Shown here: positions 1 to 8,219 of the stretch, piece by piece
Layout: every line of letters begins with the position of its first letter
Numbering within the stretch: the first letter of the stretch is position 1
DNA from: Christensenella sp. UBA3700
Lineage (GTDB): Bacteria > Bacillota > Clostridia > Christensenellales > UBA3700
DNA: 26,940 bases
NCBI GenBank assembly: GCA_002372775.1
Contig: DFIJ01000148.1
Span: 358-27,297 of the forward strand
Direction: 5' to 3'
Notes under the pieces: generated by a model
Told to the model about the DNA's origin: nothing
The model's input: only the letters and a program-made list of their open reading frames with translations
The model's database searches: none
Program-made: the position numbers and the translations under genes

Positions 1-2
1 CA

Positions 3-485
3 AGAGATGAATATTTCAAAGAAACAGGTATTTATGTTCCAGTATGTTCAGATGGTGGTATCGTTCATGATCACCATGTAACGTTAGCTTTAGCTATCGG
101 TGCAGATTTCATTATGCTTGGTAGATATTTCGCAAGATTCGATGAATCTCCAACAGAAAAGATTAATATCGGTGGTAATTACTATAAGGAATACTGGGGT
201 GAAGGTTCTAATAGAGCTAGAAACTGGCAAAGATATGACCTTGGTGGAGATAAGAAATTATCTTTCGAAGAAGGTGTAGATTCTTATGTTCCATATGCTG
301 GTTCTCTAAAGGACAATGTTGGTATGACATTATCTAAAGTTAAATCTACAATGTGTAACTGTGGTGCATTATCTATTCCTGAATTACAAGAAAAAGCAGT
401 GCTTACGTTAGTATCTGCAACTTCTATTGTAGAAGGTGGAGCACACGACGTTATCCAAAAGAATAAGGCAGGAGTTATTAAGTAA
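3..485 (+). CDS. guaB: IMP dehydrogenase, C-terminal part (5' end outside window)
   Basis: Oxidises IMP to XMP with NAD, the first committed step to GMP, in the cytosol. The frame is open from base 3, so about the last 160 residues are present and the catalytic loop and N-terminus lie upstream. Visible are the phosphate-binding stretch [11 protein letters not shown] and [18 protein letters not shown], the mobile flap [13 protein letters not shown] with the Arg-Tyr dyad (codons at 231-236) that activates water, and the ending [11 protein letters not shown]. From memory, the flap and tail match the Tritrichomonas foetus-type IMPDH much better than the E. coli or B. subtilis type. The stop is TAA at 483-485. 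It lies just upstream of the IMP-making operon but has a separate transcript end and the operon has its own promoter. Identity is secure; the subclass is inferred from remembered motifs. Confidence 0.93.
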   Translation, partial: RDEYFKETGIYVPVCSDGGIVHDHHVTLALAIGADFIMLGRYFARFDESPTEKINIGGNYYKEYWGEGSNRARNWQRYDLGGDKKLSFEEGVDSYVPYAGSLKDNVGMTLSKVKSTMCNCGALSIPELQEKAVLTLVSATSIVEGGAHDVIQKNKAGVIK

Positions 486-506
486 GTTTTTACATAAACT
501 TATTTT
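483..506 (+). terminator. Weak AT-rich terminator after guaB
   Basis: A 7-bp hairpin TAAGTTT / AAACTTA (483-489 with 496-502, loop TTACAT) includes the guaB stop codon and is followed by TTTT at 503-506. The stem has a single G-C pair, so termination would be inefficient; read-through into the riboswitch is possible. Confidence 0.35.
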
Positions 507-534
507 GACAGCGTATATCATATAATGATATACT
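505..534 (+). promoter_or_regulatory. Sigma-A promoter of the pur operon
   Basis: A perfect -35 TTGACA at 505-510 and a -10 TATACT at 529-534 are separated by 18 bases. Transcription would start near 541, about ten bases before the riboswitch aptamer. The TATAAT at 521-526 is only 10 bases from the -35 box and is unlikely to pair with it. Confidence 0.6.
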
Positions 535-547
535 AAAAATACAAATG

Positions 548-637
548 AACTTTCTGTTACTGACGGATTAAGTGGGATACCACAAGGGAGCAGAAAAATA
601 TAATTAGAAAGTTTAACTTTCAGCCGACCGTCTGGGC
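548..637 (+). promoter_or_regulatory. ZTP/ZMP (pfl) riboswitch aptamer
   Basis: The leader fits the two-subdomain pfl motif. P1 is TTTCTG (551-556) with CAGAAA (591-596). P2 is GTGG (572-575) with CCAC (580-583), capped by GATA. The junction carries ACTGACGG on the 5' side and AGGGAG (585-590) on the 3' side. After a linker comes the hallmark CCGNCTGGGC element (628-637, here CCGTCTGGGC), in a small P3 with GCC (623-625) pairing GGC (635-637). Loop CCG (628-630) can pair with CGG (564-566) as the known pseudoknot. ZTP riboswitches sense ZMP/ZTP, the AICAR nucleotide that builds up when 10-formyl-THF is short, and usually turn genes on. Placement directly before purE agrees with that role. Confidence 0.88.
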
Positions 638-673
638 GCACATATCTTGAAAAAAGATGAGTGCGCCCTTTTT
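634..673 (+). terminator. Riboswitch-controlled intrinsic terminator
   Basis: GGGCGCAC (634-641) pairs perfectly with GTGCGCCC (661-668), with an inner ATCTT/AAGAT stem (644-648, 654-658) and a T-run at 669-673. The first four bases, GGGC, are also the 3' end of the aptamer's conserved CTGGGC, so ligand-stabilised P3 and the terminator compete. This gives an ON switch when ZMP is bound. Confidence 0.88.
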
Positions 674-692
674 GTTTTACTTAGGAGGAGTC

Positions 693-1187
693 ATGAAAAA
701 AGTTGGTATTATTATGGGAAGCGATAGCGATTTACCAGTAGTAAAGAAGGCTATTGATGTTTTAAAAGATTTAGAAATTCCATTTGAGGTTCATATATAC
801 TCAGCTCACAGAACACCTGTTGAGGCTAGAGATTTTTCAGTAAATGCAAGAGCTAATGGCTTTGGTGCTATTATCGCTGCTGCTGGTATGGCAGCTCACC
901 TTGCTGGTGCTATTGCTGCAAACACAACATTACCAGTAATTGGTATTCCTTGCAAGAGCACAAACTTAGATGGTCTTGATGCACTTTTATCAACTGTTCA
1001 AATGCCATCTGGAATTCCAGTAGCAACAGTTGCTATTGATGGTGCAAAGAATGCAGCACTTCTTGCTGCTCAAATTATTGCTGTTTCTGATGAAGATTTA
1101 GCAAAGAAATTAGATGCTCAAAGACAAGAAGGAGCAGCTAACGTACTTAAGAAAAACGCCGCACTAGAGGCAGAGTTTAATAAATAA
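693..1187 (+). CDS. purE: N5-carboxyaminoimidazole ribonucleotide mutase / AIR carboxylase
   Basis: Forms CAIR (4-carboxy-AIR) in de novo purine synthesis. The 164-residue chain has the class I pattern: GSDSD near the start, the SAHRTP loop, AAGMAAHLAG, and PVIGIP followed by LDGLDALLSTVQMPSG and IDGAKNAALLAAQI. Start is ATG 693, six bases after TAGGAGGAG; an in-frame ATG at 657 lies in the terminator loop and would add a non-conserved extension. First gene of the operon, 19 bases before purC. No purK is present in this operon, so either purK lies elsewhere or the enzyme uses carbamate formed spontaneously from AIR and bicarbonate in a CO2-rich habitat (inference). Confidence 0.95.
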   Translation: MKKVGIIMGSDSDLPVVKKAIDVLKDLEIPFEVHIYSAHRTPVEARDFSVNARANGFGAIIAAAGMAAHLAGAIAANTTLPVIGIPCKSTNLDGLDALLSTVQMPSGIPVATVAIDGAKNAALLAAQIIAVSDEDLAKKLDAQRQEGAANVLKKNAALEAEFNK

Positions 1188-1206
1188 TTTTATTTAGGAG
1201 AGAAAC

Positions 1207-1917
1207 ATGGAAAAGACAGTTCAACTTTACGAAGGAAAAGCAAAAAAAGTTTTCGCTACAGAAAACGAGGATTTAGTTATTGTATCATACAAAGACGACG
1301 CTACAGCATTCGATGGAACTAAGAAAGGTACTATCGTTGGTAAGGGTGTTATCAATAACCGTATGTCTAACTATTTAATGCAAATCTTAGCAAAAAATGG
1401 TGTTCCTACTCATTTCGTTGAAGAATTAAATGATAGAGAAACTCTTGTTAAGAAAGTAAAGATTGTTCCACTTGAAGTTATTATCCGTAACATTTCAGCA
1501 GGTTCTTTTGCTAAGCGTTATGGTGTAGAAGAAGGTATTGTTTTTGATGAACCAACAATCGAATTCTCATATAAGAATGACGATTTACATGATCCACTAA
1601 TCAATGACTATCATGCACTTGCTTTAAAGCTTGCTACAAAGGAAGAAATTGAAACAATTAAGAAGTATGCTTTCAAAGTTAACGAAGTATTAAAGGAATA
1701 TTTCTTAAAGGTTAATGTAAAGCTTGTAGACTTCAAATTAGAGTTTGGTAGATTATCTGATGGAACTATTGTTCTTGCTGATGAAATCTCTCCAGATACA
1801 TGTCGTTTCTGGGATGCTAAGACAAACGAGAAGTTAGATAAAGATAGATTCCGTAGAGATTTAGGTAACGTTGAAGACGCTTACAAAGAAATGATGCATA
1901 GAGTTCTTGGAGAGTAA
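1207..1917 (+). CDS. purC: SAICAR synthetase
   Basis: Condenses CAIR with aspartate using ATP to give SAICAR. Full length at 236 residues. It begins with the family's [10 protein letters not shown] nucleotide-binding strand and contains [34 protein letters not shown] (substrate pocket) and the signature [24 protein letters not shown] precedes ATG 1207. It ends with tandem stops TAATAA and purF begins at once, so translation is probably coupled. Confidence 0.96.
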   Translation: MEKTVQLYEGKAKKVFATENEDLVIVSYKDDATAFDGTKKGTIVGKGVINNRMSNYLMQILAKNGVPTHFVEELNDRETLVKKVKIVPLEVIIRNISAGSFAKRYGVEEGIVFDEPTIEFSYKNDDLHDPLINDYHALALKLATKEEIETIKKYAFKVNEVLKEYFLKVNVKLVDFKLEFGRLSDGTIVLADEISPDTCRFWDAKTNEKLDKDRFRRDLGNVEDAYKEMMHRVLGE

Positions 1918-1920
1918 TAA

Positions 1921-3348
1921 ATGTCAAATTTACATGAAGAATGTGGTGTATTTGGAATTTTTTCCACACAAAAGAAAGATGTAGCATCGCTAACATATTA
2001 TGGTCTTTTCGCTCTACAACATAGAGGTCAAGAATCTGCAGGTATTGTTGTTAACGATGATGGTATCTTTAGCTCACATAAAGACGTAGGTTTAGTAAAC
2101 GATATTTTCAAGAAAGATGTTCTAGAAAAATTAGGCCAAGGCGAAATCGCCATTGGCCATTGTCGTTATGCTACAACAGGTAGTGGTAAGAGAGAAAATG
2201 CTCAACCAATGGTTGTTAACCACTTAAAGGGTAATGTTGCTGTTGCTCACAATGGCAACTTAGTAAATTCTTATGAATTAAGACTTGCCTTAGAAGAAGA
2301 AGGAAGCATTTTCCATACAACATCAGATACAGAAGTTATAGCATATTATTTAATTAAGGAAAGAATCCATACTCATACAATAGAAGAAGCTGTTTTAAAG
2401 GCTATGGATAAGCTTGAGGGTGCTTATTCTCTTGTTATTATGTCACCAACTAAACTAGTTGCTGCAAGAGATAGACATGGATTTAGACCACTTTGCTATG
2501 GTATTACAAGCGATGGTTCATATGTAGTAGCATCTGAAAGCTGTGCATTAGATTCAGTTGGTGCTAAGAAAGTAAGAGAAATCGAACCAGGTGAAGTTGT
2601 AGTATTCTCAAAAGAGGGTGTTAAGAGTTTCTTTGCTGAAAAGAAAGCTCCTAAGACTTTCTGTATTTTTGAATATCTATACTTTGCTCGTCCAGATTCA
2701 GAAATCGATGGTTGTACAGTTCACGAAGCAAGACAAAAGGCTGGCGAATTCCTAGCTAAGTCATTTCCAATCGATGCAGATATCGTTATAGGTGTTCCAG
2801 ATTCTGGTCTTGATGCTGCCCTAGGTTATGCAAAGGCTTCTAAAATCCCATATGAAATAGGATTTATTAAGAATAAATACATAGGAAGAACTTTCATTGC
2901 TCCTGCTCAACATTTAAGAGAAGAGGGTGTCAAGATTAAACTTAATGTAGTTAAGTCTGTAATCAATGGAAAGAGAGTTGTTCTTGTAGACGATTCAATT
3001 GTTCGTGGTACAACAAGTGCTAAAATCGTTCAAAGTTTAAGAGATGCTGGTGCAAAAGAAGTTCACTTATTATCTTCTGCTCCAATGTTCTTAAATCCTT
3101 GCTATTATGGTACAGATATCGATTCAAGAGATCATTTAATTGCTTGCAATCATACTCTTGAAGAAATGACAAAGATAATTGGTGTAGATTCACTTGGATT
3201 CTTAAGCGTTGAAGATGCTTTAAAGATTTCAGGAACAGATGGATCGCAAATGTGCTCAGCATGTTTTGATGGTAAATATCCAACATATGAACCAACAGTT
3301 GCTGCACATAATAAACTTGAAACAAAATTAAGCGAATTAAAAAAATAA
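1921..3348 (+). CDS. purF: Amidophosphoribosyltransferase (iron-sulfur type)
   Basis: Catalyses the committed step: PRPP plus glutamine to phosphoribosylamine. 475 residues. An N-terminal class II glutaminase domain (about 1-230) starts [13 protein letters not shown]; a seven-residue propeptide must be removed to expose catalytic Cys8. The C-terminal phosphoribosyltransferase domain has the PRPP loop [14 protein letters not shown]. Candidate [4Fe-4S] ligands by comparison with the B. subtilis enzyme are Cys248 (TFCIFEY), Cys394 (NPCYYG), Cys445 and Cys448 (CSAC), so the protein should be oxygen-labile and need maturation. It lies three bases after purC. The operon supplies the ammonia-dependent first step and all following ones except purB. 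Confidence 0.97.
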   Translation: MSNLHEECGVFGIFSTQKKDVASLTYYGLFALQHRGQESAGIVVNDDGIFSSHKDVGLVNDIFKKDVLEKLGQGEIAIGHCRYATTGSGKRENAQPMVVNHLKGNVAVAHNGNLVNSYELRLALEEEGSIFHTTSDTEVIAYYLIKERIHTHTIEEAVLKAMDKLEGAYSLVIMSPTKLVAARDRHGFRPLCYGITSDGSYVVASESCALDSVGAKKVREIEPGEVVVFSKEGVKSFFAEKKAPKTFCIFEYLYFARPDSEIDGCTVHEARQKAGEFLAKSFPIDADIVIGVPDSGLDAALGYAKASKIPYEIGFIKNKYIGRTFIAPAQHLREEGVKIKLNVVKSVINGKRVVLVDDSIVRGTTSAKIVQSLRDAGAKEVHLLSSAPMFLNPCYYGTDIDSRDHLIACNHTLEEMTKIIGVDSLGFLSVEDALKISGTDGSQMCSACFDGKYPTYEPTVAAHNKLETKLSELKK

Positions 3349-3358
3349 GGAGAAAAAC

Positions 3359-4402
3359 ATGGTAGAAAAGAGTTTTTCAGAAAGCTATGCAAAAGCTGGT
3401 GTAGACATTACAGCCGGATACAAAGCTGTTGAATTAATGAAAAAACACATTGCTAGAACAATGGTAAGCGGAACTGCTGAAGATATCGGCGGATTCGGCG
3501 GATTATTCCAACTTGACTTAACTGGTTACAAGAATCCAGTTCTTGTTTCAGGAACTGATGGTGTTGGTACAAAGTTAAAGATGGCATTCTTAATGGATAA
3601 GCATGATACAGTTGGTATTGACTGTGTTGCTATGTGCGTTAACGATGTAATCTGCGTTGGTGCTAAGCCTTTATTCTTCCTAGACTATATTGCTTGCGGT
3701 AAGAACGTTCCAGAAAAGATTGCAGATATCGTTAAGGGTGTTTGCGATGGTTGTGTTCAAGCAGGAAGCGCTTTAGTCGGTGGTGAAACAGCAGAAATGC
3801 CAGGTTTCTATCCTATAGATGAATACGATTTAGCAGGATTTTCTGTTGGTATCGTAGAAAAGTCAAAAGTTATAGATAAGACAAAGATGAAAGAAGGCGA
3901 TATCATGATCGCTTTACCATCATCTGGTGTTCACTCAAATGGTTTCTCTTTAGTAAGAAAGGTATTTGATGTAGAAAATGCAGATATTAAGAAGCCTTTA
4001 GAAGAATTAGGCGGTAAGTCTTTAGGAGAAACTCTATTAACTCCTACAAAGATTTATGTTAAGCCAATGCTTGCTTTATTTGATGAAGTACAAGTTAAGG
4101 GTGTTTCTCATATTACTGGTGGTGGCTTCTATGAAAATATGCCACGTTCTATTCCAAAGGGTCTTGGCGTAAAGATTAAGAAAGAAGACGTTAGAGTTCT
4201 TCCAATCTTTAAGTTATTACAAAAGGCTGGCAATATTAGTGAACACGATATGTTTAATACATATAACATGGGTGTTGGTATGTCTGTAGTTGTTGCTAAA
4301 GAAGATGTAGATAAGACATTACAAATTCTTAAGGCTAATGGCGAAGATGCTTATGTTATCGGTGAAATTATTAAATCAGAAGATGGAGTAGTTTTATGCT
4401 AA
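3359..4402 (+). CDS. purM: Phosphoribosylformylglycinamidine cyclo-ligase (AIR synthetase)
   Basis: Closes FGAM to AIR with ATP. 347 residues, normal for the family. N-terminal half has [18 protein letters not shown] and the ATP site [11 protein letters not shown] followed by [10 protein letters not shown]; the middle holds [11 protein letters not shown] and the C-terminal domain [15 protein letters not shown] and [26 protein letters not shown] before ATG 3359. Its last codons overlap the purN start by seven bases (ATGCTAA), suggesting coupled translation. Confidence 0.96.
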   Translation: MVEKSFSESYAKAGVDITAGYKAVELMKKHIARTMVSGTAEDIGGFGGLFQLDLTGYKNPVLVSGTDGVGTKLKMAFLMDKHDTVGIDCVAMCVNDVICVGAKPLFFLDYIACGKNVPEKIADIVKGVCDGCVQAGSALVGGETAEMPGFYPIDEYDLAGFSVGIVEKSKVIDKTKMKEGDIMIALPSSGVHSNGFSLVRKVFDVENADIKKPLEELGGKSLGETLLTPTKIYVKPMLALFDEVQVKGVSHITGGGFYENMPRSIPKGLGVKIKKEDVRVLPIFKLLQKAGNISEHDMFNTYNMGVGMSVVVAKEDVDKTLQILKANGEDAYVIGEIIKSEDGVVLC

Positions 4403-5007
4403 ATAGAAAAATCAGAATAGCAGTATTTGTATCTGGTGGTGGAACAAATCTTCAAGCTTTAATTGATGCTCAAAAGAGTGGCATCATCAAAAGCGGTGAA
4501 ATCGTTTTAGTTGTATCTAATAAAGAAGGTGCCTATGCACTAGAAAGAGCAAAGAATAATAACATTAAAGCTGTTACTGTTGCTCGTAAGAACTTTGCAA
4601 CTGTAGATGATTTCGAAAATGAATTATTAAAGGTTTTAGATGAAAATAAAATCGACTTTATCGTATTTGCAGGATTCCTTGCGATTTTATCAGATAGAGT
4701 TACATCTAAATATCCAAATAGAATTATTAATATCCATCCATCTCTAATCCCTGCATTCTGTGGTAAGGGCTATTATGGATTAAAAGTTCATGAATCAGCT
4801 CTTGAATATGGCGTAAAAGTTACAGGTGCTACTGTTCACTATGTTAACGAAGTTACTGATGGCGGAAAGATCATTGCTCAAAAGGCTGTAGAGATTAAGG
4901 AGGGAGATACTCCAGAGATTCTACAAAAGAGAGTTATGGAAGAAGCTGAATGGGTTCTATTACCTAAGGCAACTGAAGATGTTTGCAAAAAATTATTAGA
5001 GGAATAA
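4396..5007 (+). CDS. purN: Phosphoribosylglycinamide formyltransferase (GAR transformylase)
   Basis: Transfers formyl from 10-formyl-THF to GAR. 203 residues. Visible are the N-terminal [17 protein letters not shown], the folate-site stretch FAGFLAIL, the catalytic [12 protein letters not shown] (Asn and His) and the Asp in [13 protein letters not shown]. The start overlaps the purM stop and has no strong SD of its own, so it is likely read by reinitiation. It is the first folate-dependent step in the operon and fits ZTP riboswitch control. Confidence 0.95.
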   Translation: MLNRKIRIAVFVSGGGTNLQALIDAQKSGIIKSGEIVLVVSNKEGAYALERAKNNNIKAVTVARKNFATVDDFENELLKVLDENKIDFIVFAGFLAILSDRVTSKYPNRIINIHPSLIPAFCGKGYYGLKVHESALEYGVKVTGATVHYVNEVTDGGKIIAQKAVEIKEGDTPEILQKRVMEEAEWVLLPKATEDVCKKLLEE

Positions 5008-5008
5008 A

Positions 5009-5737
5009 ATGAAGAAATTAAATATATATAAGGTTAATACTATTAATAAATTAGTTAAGGGTAATTCTTATGTTGGTAGAGGTATTATCGCCGGCTTAAG
5101 CAAAGATGGAAAGTATGCTGTTAGCGCTTACTTCATTATGGGTAGAAGTGCAAATAGTAGAAACAGAATCTTCGAAGAAGATAATGGTGTTGTTTATACA
5201 AAGCCATTTGATGCTTCTAAGGTTGAAGATCCAAGCTTAATTATCTATGCTGCAATTAGACAATATGAAAATAAGTTAATTGTTACAAACGGTGATCAAA
5301 CAGATACAATCTACGAAGGATTAAAGAATGGCCTTTGCTTTAACAAGGCTTTAAAGTCAAGACAATTTGAGCCAGATGCTCCAAATTTAACTCCAAGAAT
5401 CTCGGCTATGCTTGTTTTAGATAAAGATGAATTCTCATATAAGATGAGCATTTTAAAGAGTGCAGACGCTGAAGGAACAGCATGTAATAGATACATGTTC
5501 GATTATTCTCCACTTCCAGGTGTTGGACATTTCATTCATACTTATGTTTGTGATGGTAACCCAATCCCAACATTCCAAGGCGAACCAGAAAGAGTTCAAA
5601 TCCCAAATAACATTGATTCTTTCGCTAAGAATATTTGGGAATCATTAGATGAGAATAACAAGATTTCATTATACGTTAGATATGTAAATCTTAAGACAGG
5701 AAAAGCTAAGAACGTTTTAATCAACAAGAATAAATAG
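5009..5737 (+). CDS. purO: IMP cyclohydrolase, archaeal PurO-like family
   Basis: Proposed to close FAICAR to IMP, the last step. 242 residues with no resemblance to the PurH cyclohydrolase domain. The N-terminus has the PurO/IMP_cyclohyd pattern: YVGRGIIAGLS, YFIMGRSANSRNRIF, then YTKPFDASKVEDPSLIIYAA and TNGDQTDTI. No signal peptide or membrane segment. Starts one base after purN and is followed nine bases on by the gene for the AICAR transformylase, the partner that a bifunctional PurH would supply; the pair covers both final steps. Family assignment is from recalled motifs; context makes the function likely. Confidence 0.87.
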   Translation: MKKLNIYKVNTINKLVKGNSYVGRGIIAGLSKDGKYAVSAYFIMGRSANSRNRIFEEDNGVVYTKPFDASKVEDPSLIIYAAIRQYENKLIVTNGDQTDTIYEGLKNGLCFNKALKSRQFEPDAPNLTPRISAMLVLDKDEFSYKMSILKSADAEGTACNRYMFDYSPLPGVGHFIHTYVCDGNPIPTFQGEPERVQIPNNIDSFAKNIWESLDENNKISLYVRYVNLKTGKAKNVLINKNK

Positions 5738-5746
5738 GAGTCAACA

Positions 5747-6934
5747 ATGAACGAGTTTCAATTAAAATATGGATGTAACCCAAACCAAAAGCCAGCACGT
5801 ATTTATATGGCAAATGGTAAAGATCTTCCAATTGAAGTATTAAATGGAAGACCAGGATATATTAACTTTTTAGATGCCTTCAATTCATGGCAACTAGTTA
5901 AGGAATTAAAAGAAGCAACAGGTATGGCTTCAGCTACAAGCTTTAAGCACGTATCTCCAACATCAGCTGCTGTAGGCAAGAAACTTTCAGATAGATTAAA
6001 GAAAGCTTGCTTTGTTGATGATATCGAAGGATTAGATGATTCTCCAATCGCTTGTGCATACGCTAGAGCAAGAGGAACAGATAGAATGTCATCATTCGGA
6101 GATTGGATTGCATTATCTGATAAATGTGATGTTACAACAGCTAACATTATTGCAAGAGAAGTATCTGATGGTATTATTGCTCCAGATTACGATGAAAAGG
6201 CTCTTGAAATCTTGAAGACAAAGAAGAAGGGTGCTTACAATATTGTTAAGATTGATCCGAATTATGTTCCAGAAGAAATCGAAAGAAAGCAAGTATATGG
6301 AATTACATTTGAACAAGGTAGAAATAACTATAAAGTAGAGAAGTCTTTACTAACAAATATTGTTACAGCAAATAAAGATCTTCCAGATGACAAAGCTATT
6401 GATATGATGATTTCTTTAATTACATTAAAGTATACACAATCAAATTCAGTATGTTTTGCAGAAGATGGACAAGCAATCGGTGTAGGTGCTGGACAACAAT
6501 CAAGAATCCACTGCACAAGACTTGCTGCATCTAAGGCAGATTTATGGCACTTAAGACAAAGTGATAGGGTATTATCTCTACAATTTGCTGATGGTATTGG
6601 TAGACCGGATATGAACAACATTATCGATTTATATCTATCTGATGTAGATTCACAAGATGTTCTTGGTGATGATGTATGGCAACAATTCTTCAAGGTTAGA
6701 CCAAAGCCATTCACAAGAGCTGAAAAGGATGAATATCTAAGCAAGATTACTGGCGTTACAGTTGGTTCTGATGCATTCTTCCCATTCAGTGATAACATAG
6801 ATAAGGCTGCCAAGAGCGGTGTTACATATGTTGTAGAACCAGGTGGCTCTATTAGAGATGATTTAGTTATTGAAGCTGCAAATAAACATAACATGGTTAT
6901 GGCATTTACTGGAATGAGATTATTCCATCATTGA
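5747..6934 (+). CDS. purH: Stand-alone AICAR transformylase (PurH formyltransferase domain only)
   Basis: Formylates AICAR (ZMP) with 10-formyl-THF to FAICAR. 395 residues, shorter than the roughly 510 of bifunctional PurH; the N-terminal IMP cyclohydrolase domain is absent, not truncated, because the protein starts cleanly at ELKYGCNPNQKPAR-like sequence with SD AGGAGT. Catalytic Lys67-His68 is seen in SFKHVSPTSAA; other family stretches are GDWIALSD, DGIIAPDYD, LKYTQSNSVCFAEDGQ, GVGAGQQSRIHCTRLA and the ending MAFTGMRLFHH. The substrate ZMP is the ligand of the riboswitch at the operon head. Stop is TGA. Confidence 0.93.
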   Translation: MNEFQLKYGCNPNQKPARIYMANGKDLPIEVLNGRPGYINFLDAFNSWQLVKELKEATGMASATSFKHVSPTSAAVGKKLSDRLKKACFVDDIEGLDDSPIACAYARARGTDRMSSFGDWIALSDKCDVTTANIIAREVSDGIIAPDYDEKALEILKTKKKGAYNIVKIDPNYVPEEIERKQVYGITFEQGRNNYKVEKSLLTNIVTANKDLPDDKAIDMMISLITLKYTQSNSVCFAEDGQAIGVGAGQQSRIHCTRLAASKADLWHLRQSDRVLSLQFADGIGRPDMNNIIDLYLSDVDSQDVLGDDVWQQFFKVRPKPFTRAEKDEYLSKITGVTVGSDAFFPFSDNIDKAAKSGVTYVVEPGGSIRDDLVIEAANKHNMVMAFTGMRLFHH

Positions 6935-6947
6935 TTCTGAGGTAAGA

Positions 6948-8219
6948 ATGAAAATATTAGTAGTAGGCGGTGGCGGTAGAGAACATGCCATCATTAAAGC
7001 AATTAAGAAGAATAAAAGTGTAGAAGAAATCTTCGCACTTCCTGGAAACGGTGGTATCGCACATGATGCTACATGTGTTAACATCGGCGCAAAAGACTTA
7101 GATAAGATAGTTGAATTTGCTGTTAGCAATAAGATTGACTATGCTATTGTTGCTCCAGATGATCCACTTGTTCTTGGACTTGTTGATTTACTAAATGAAA
7201 AGGGTATTCCTTGTTTTGGACCTAAGAAAAACGCTGCAATCATTGAAGGATCAAAAGCTTTTTCTAAGGACTTAATGAAGAAGTATAATATCCCAACTGC
7301 AAAATATGAGACTTTTACAGATAAAAAAAGCGCTATAGCATATCTTGAAAAACAAGAAATGCCAATAGTTATTAAGGCTGACGGCCTTGCTTTAGGTAAG
7401 GGCGTTATTATTGCTGAGAACTTAGAGGATGCAAAAAATGCTGTTATCTCTATGATGGAAGATAAAGTATTTGGTAAGAGCGGAGATAAGGTTGTTATCG
7501 AAGAATTCTTAGAAGGTCCAGAAGTTTCAGTTTTATCTTTCACTGATGGTAATGTTGTAAAGCCAATGATTTCATCAATGGATCATAAGAGAGCTCATGA
7601 TTTTGACAAGGGTTTAAATACTGGAGGAATGGGAACTATTGCTCCAAATCCTTACTATACAGAAGCTGTTGCAAAAGAGTGTATGGATAAGATTTTCTTA
7701 CCAACAATCAATGCAATGAATAAGGAAGGAAGAACATTTAAAGGATGTTTATACTTTGGTTTAATGATTACAAAAAATGGACCAAAGGTTATTGAATACA
7801 ACTGTAGATTTGGTGATCCAGAAACTCAAGTTGTTTTACCACTTCTTGAGAGTGATTTATTAACAATCATGCAAGCTACAACAAATGGAACACTAAAAGA
7901 TACAGAAGTTAAATTCTCAGATAAGAGTGCATGCTGTGTTGTTATGGCATCTGAAGGATATCCAGTTTCTTACGAAAAGGGATTTAAGTTAGATATTCCA
8001 GAAGAGATTAATGACTCAGTATACGTTGCTGGTGCTAAATTCAATGATAAGAACGAACTAGTAACTAACGGCGGAAGAGTATTAGGCGCAACAGCTATTG
8101 ATACAACACTAAAAGGTGCTATCGATAAAGCATATAAGCTTGTTGATAAGATTCACTTTGATAATGCATTCTATCGTCATGATATTGGACAAAGAGCTTT
8201 AAAAGCGGAGGAAAAATAA
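6948..8219 (+). CDS. purD: Phosphoribosylamine-glycine ligase (GAR synthetase)
   Basis: Joins phosphoribosylamine and glycine with ATP, the second pathway step. 423 residues, ATP-grasp fold. N-terminus MKILVVGGGGREHAI; then DDPLVLGLVD, the ATP-grasp core IVIKADGLALGKGV, SSMDHKRAHD and NTGGMGTIAPNPYY, and the metal site VIEYNCRFGDPETQ. A modest SD (GAGGTAAG) precedes ATG 6948. It overlaps purL by one base (TAATG), suggesting coupling. Its position late in the operon, though it acts early, is common in Bacillota. Confidence 0.96.
   Translation: MKILVVGGGGREHAIIKAIKKNKSVEEIFALPGNGGIAHDATCVNIGAKDLDKIVEFAVSNKIDYAIVAPDDPLVLGLVDLLNEKGIPCFGPKKNAAIIEGSKAFSKDLMKKYNIPTAKYETFTDKKSAIAYLEKQEMPIVIKADGLALGKGVIIAENLEDAKNAVISMMEDKVFGKSGDKVVIEEFLEGPEVSVLSFTDGNVVKPMISSMDHKRAHDFDKGLNTGGMGTIAPNPYYTEAVAKECMDKIFLPTINAMNKEGRTFKGCLYFGLMITKNGPKVIEYNCRFGDPETQVVLPLLESDLLTIMQATTNGTLKDTEVKFSDKSACCVVMASEGYPVSYEKGFKLDIPEEINDSVYVAGAKFNDKNELVTNGGRVLGATAIDTTLKGAIDKAYKLVDKIHFDNAFYRHDIGQRALKAEEK

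Noticed and set aside
505..526. TTGACA with TATAAT at 521 as the purE promoter
   Set aside because: The 10-base spacer is too short; the TATACT at 529 with 18 bases is more plausible.
657..692. Upstream in-frame ATG giving PurE twelve more residues
   Set aside because: It lies within the riboswitch terminator hairpin, has no SD, and the extension is not like PurE. ATG 693 has a strong SD.
6328..6894. 188-codon open frame on the minus strand
   Set aside because: It is antisense to the AICAR transformylase, Ser/Leu/Ile-rich with no recognisable domain; a shadow of the real gene's codon bias.
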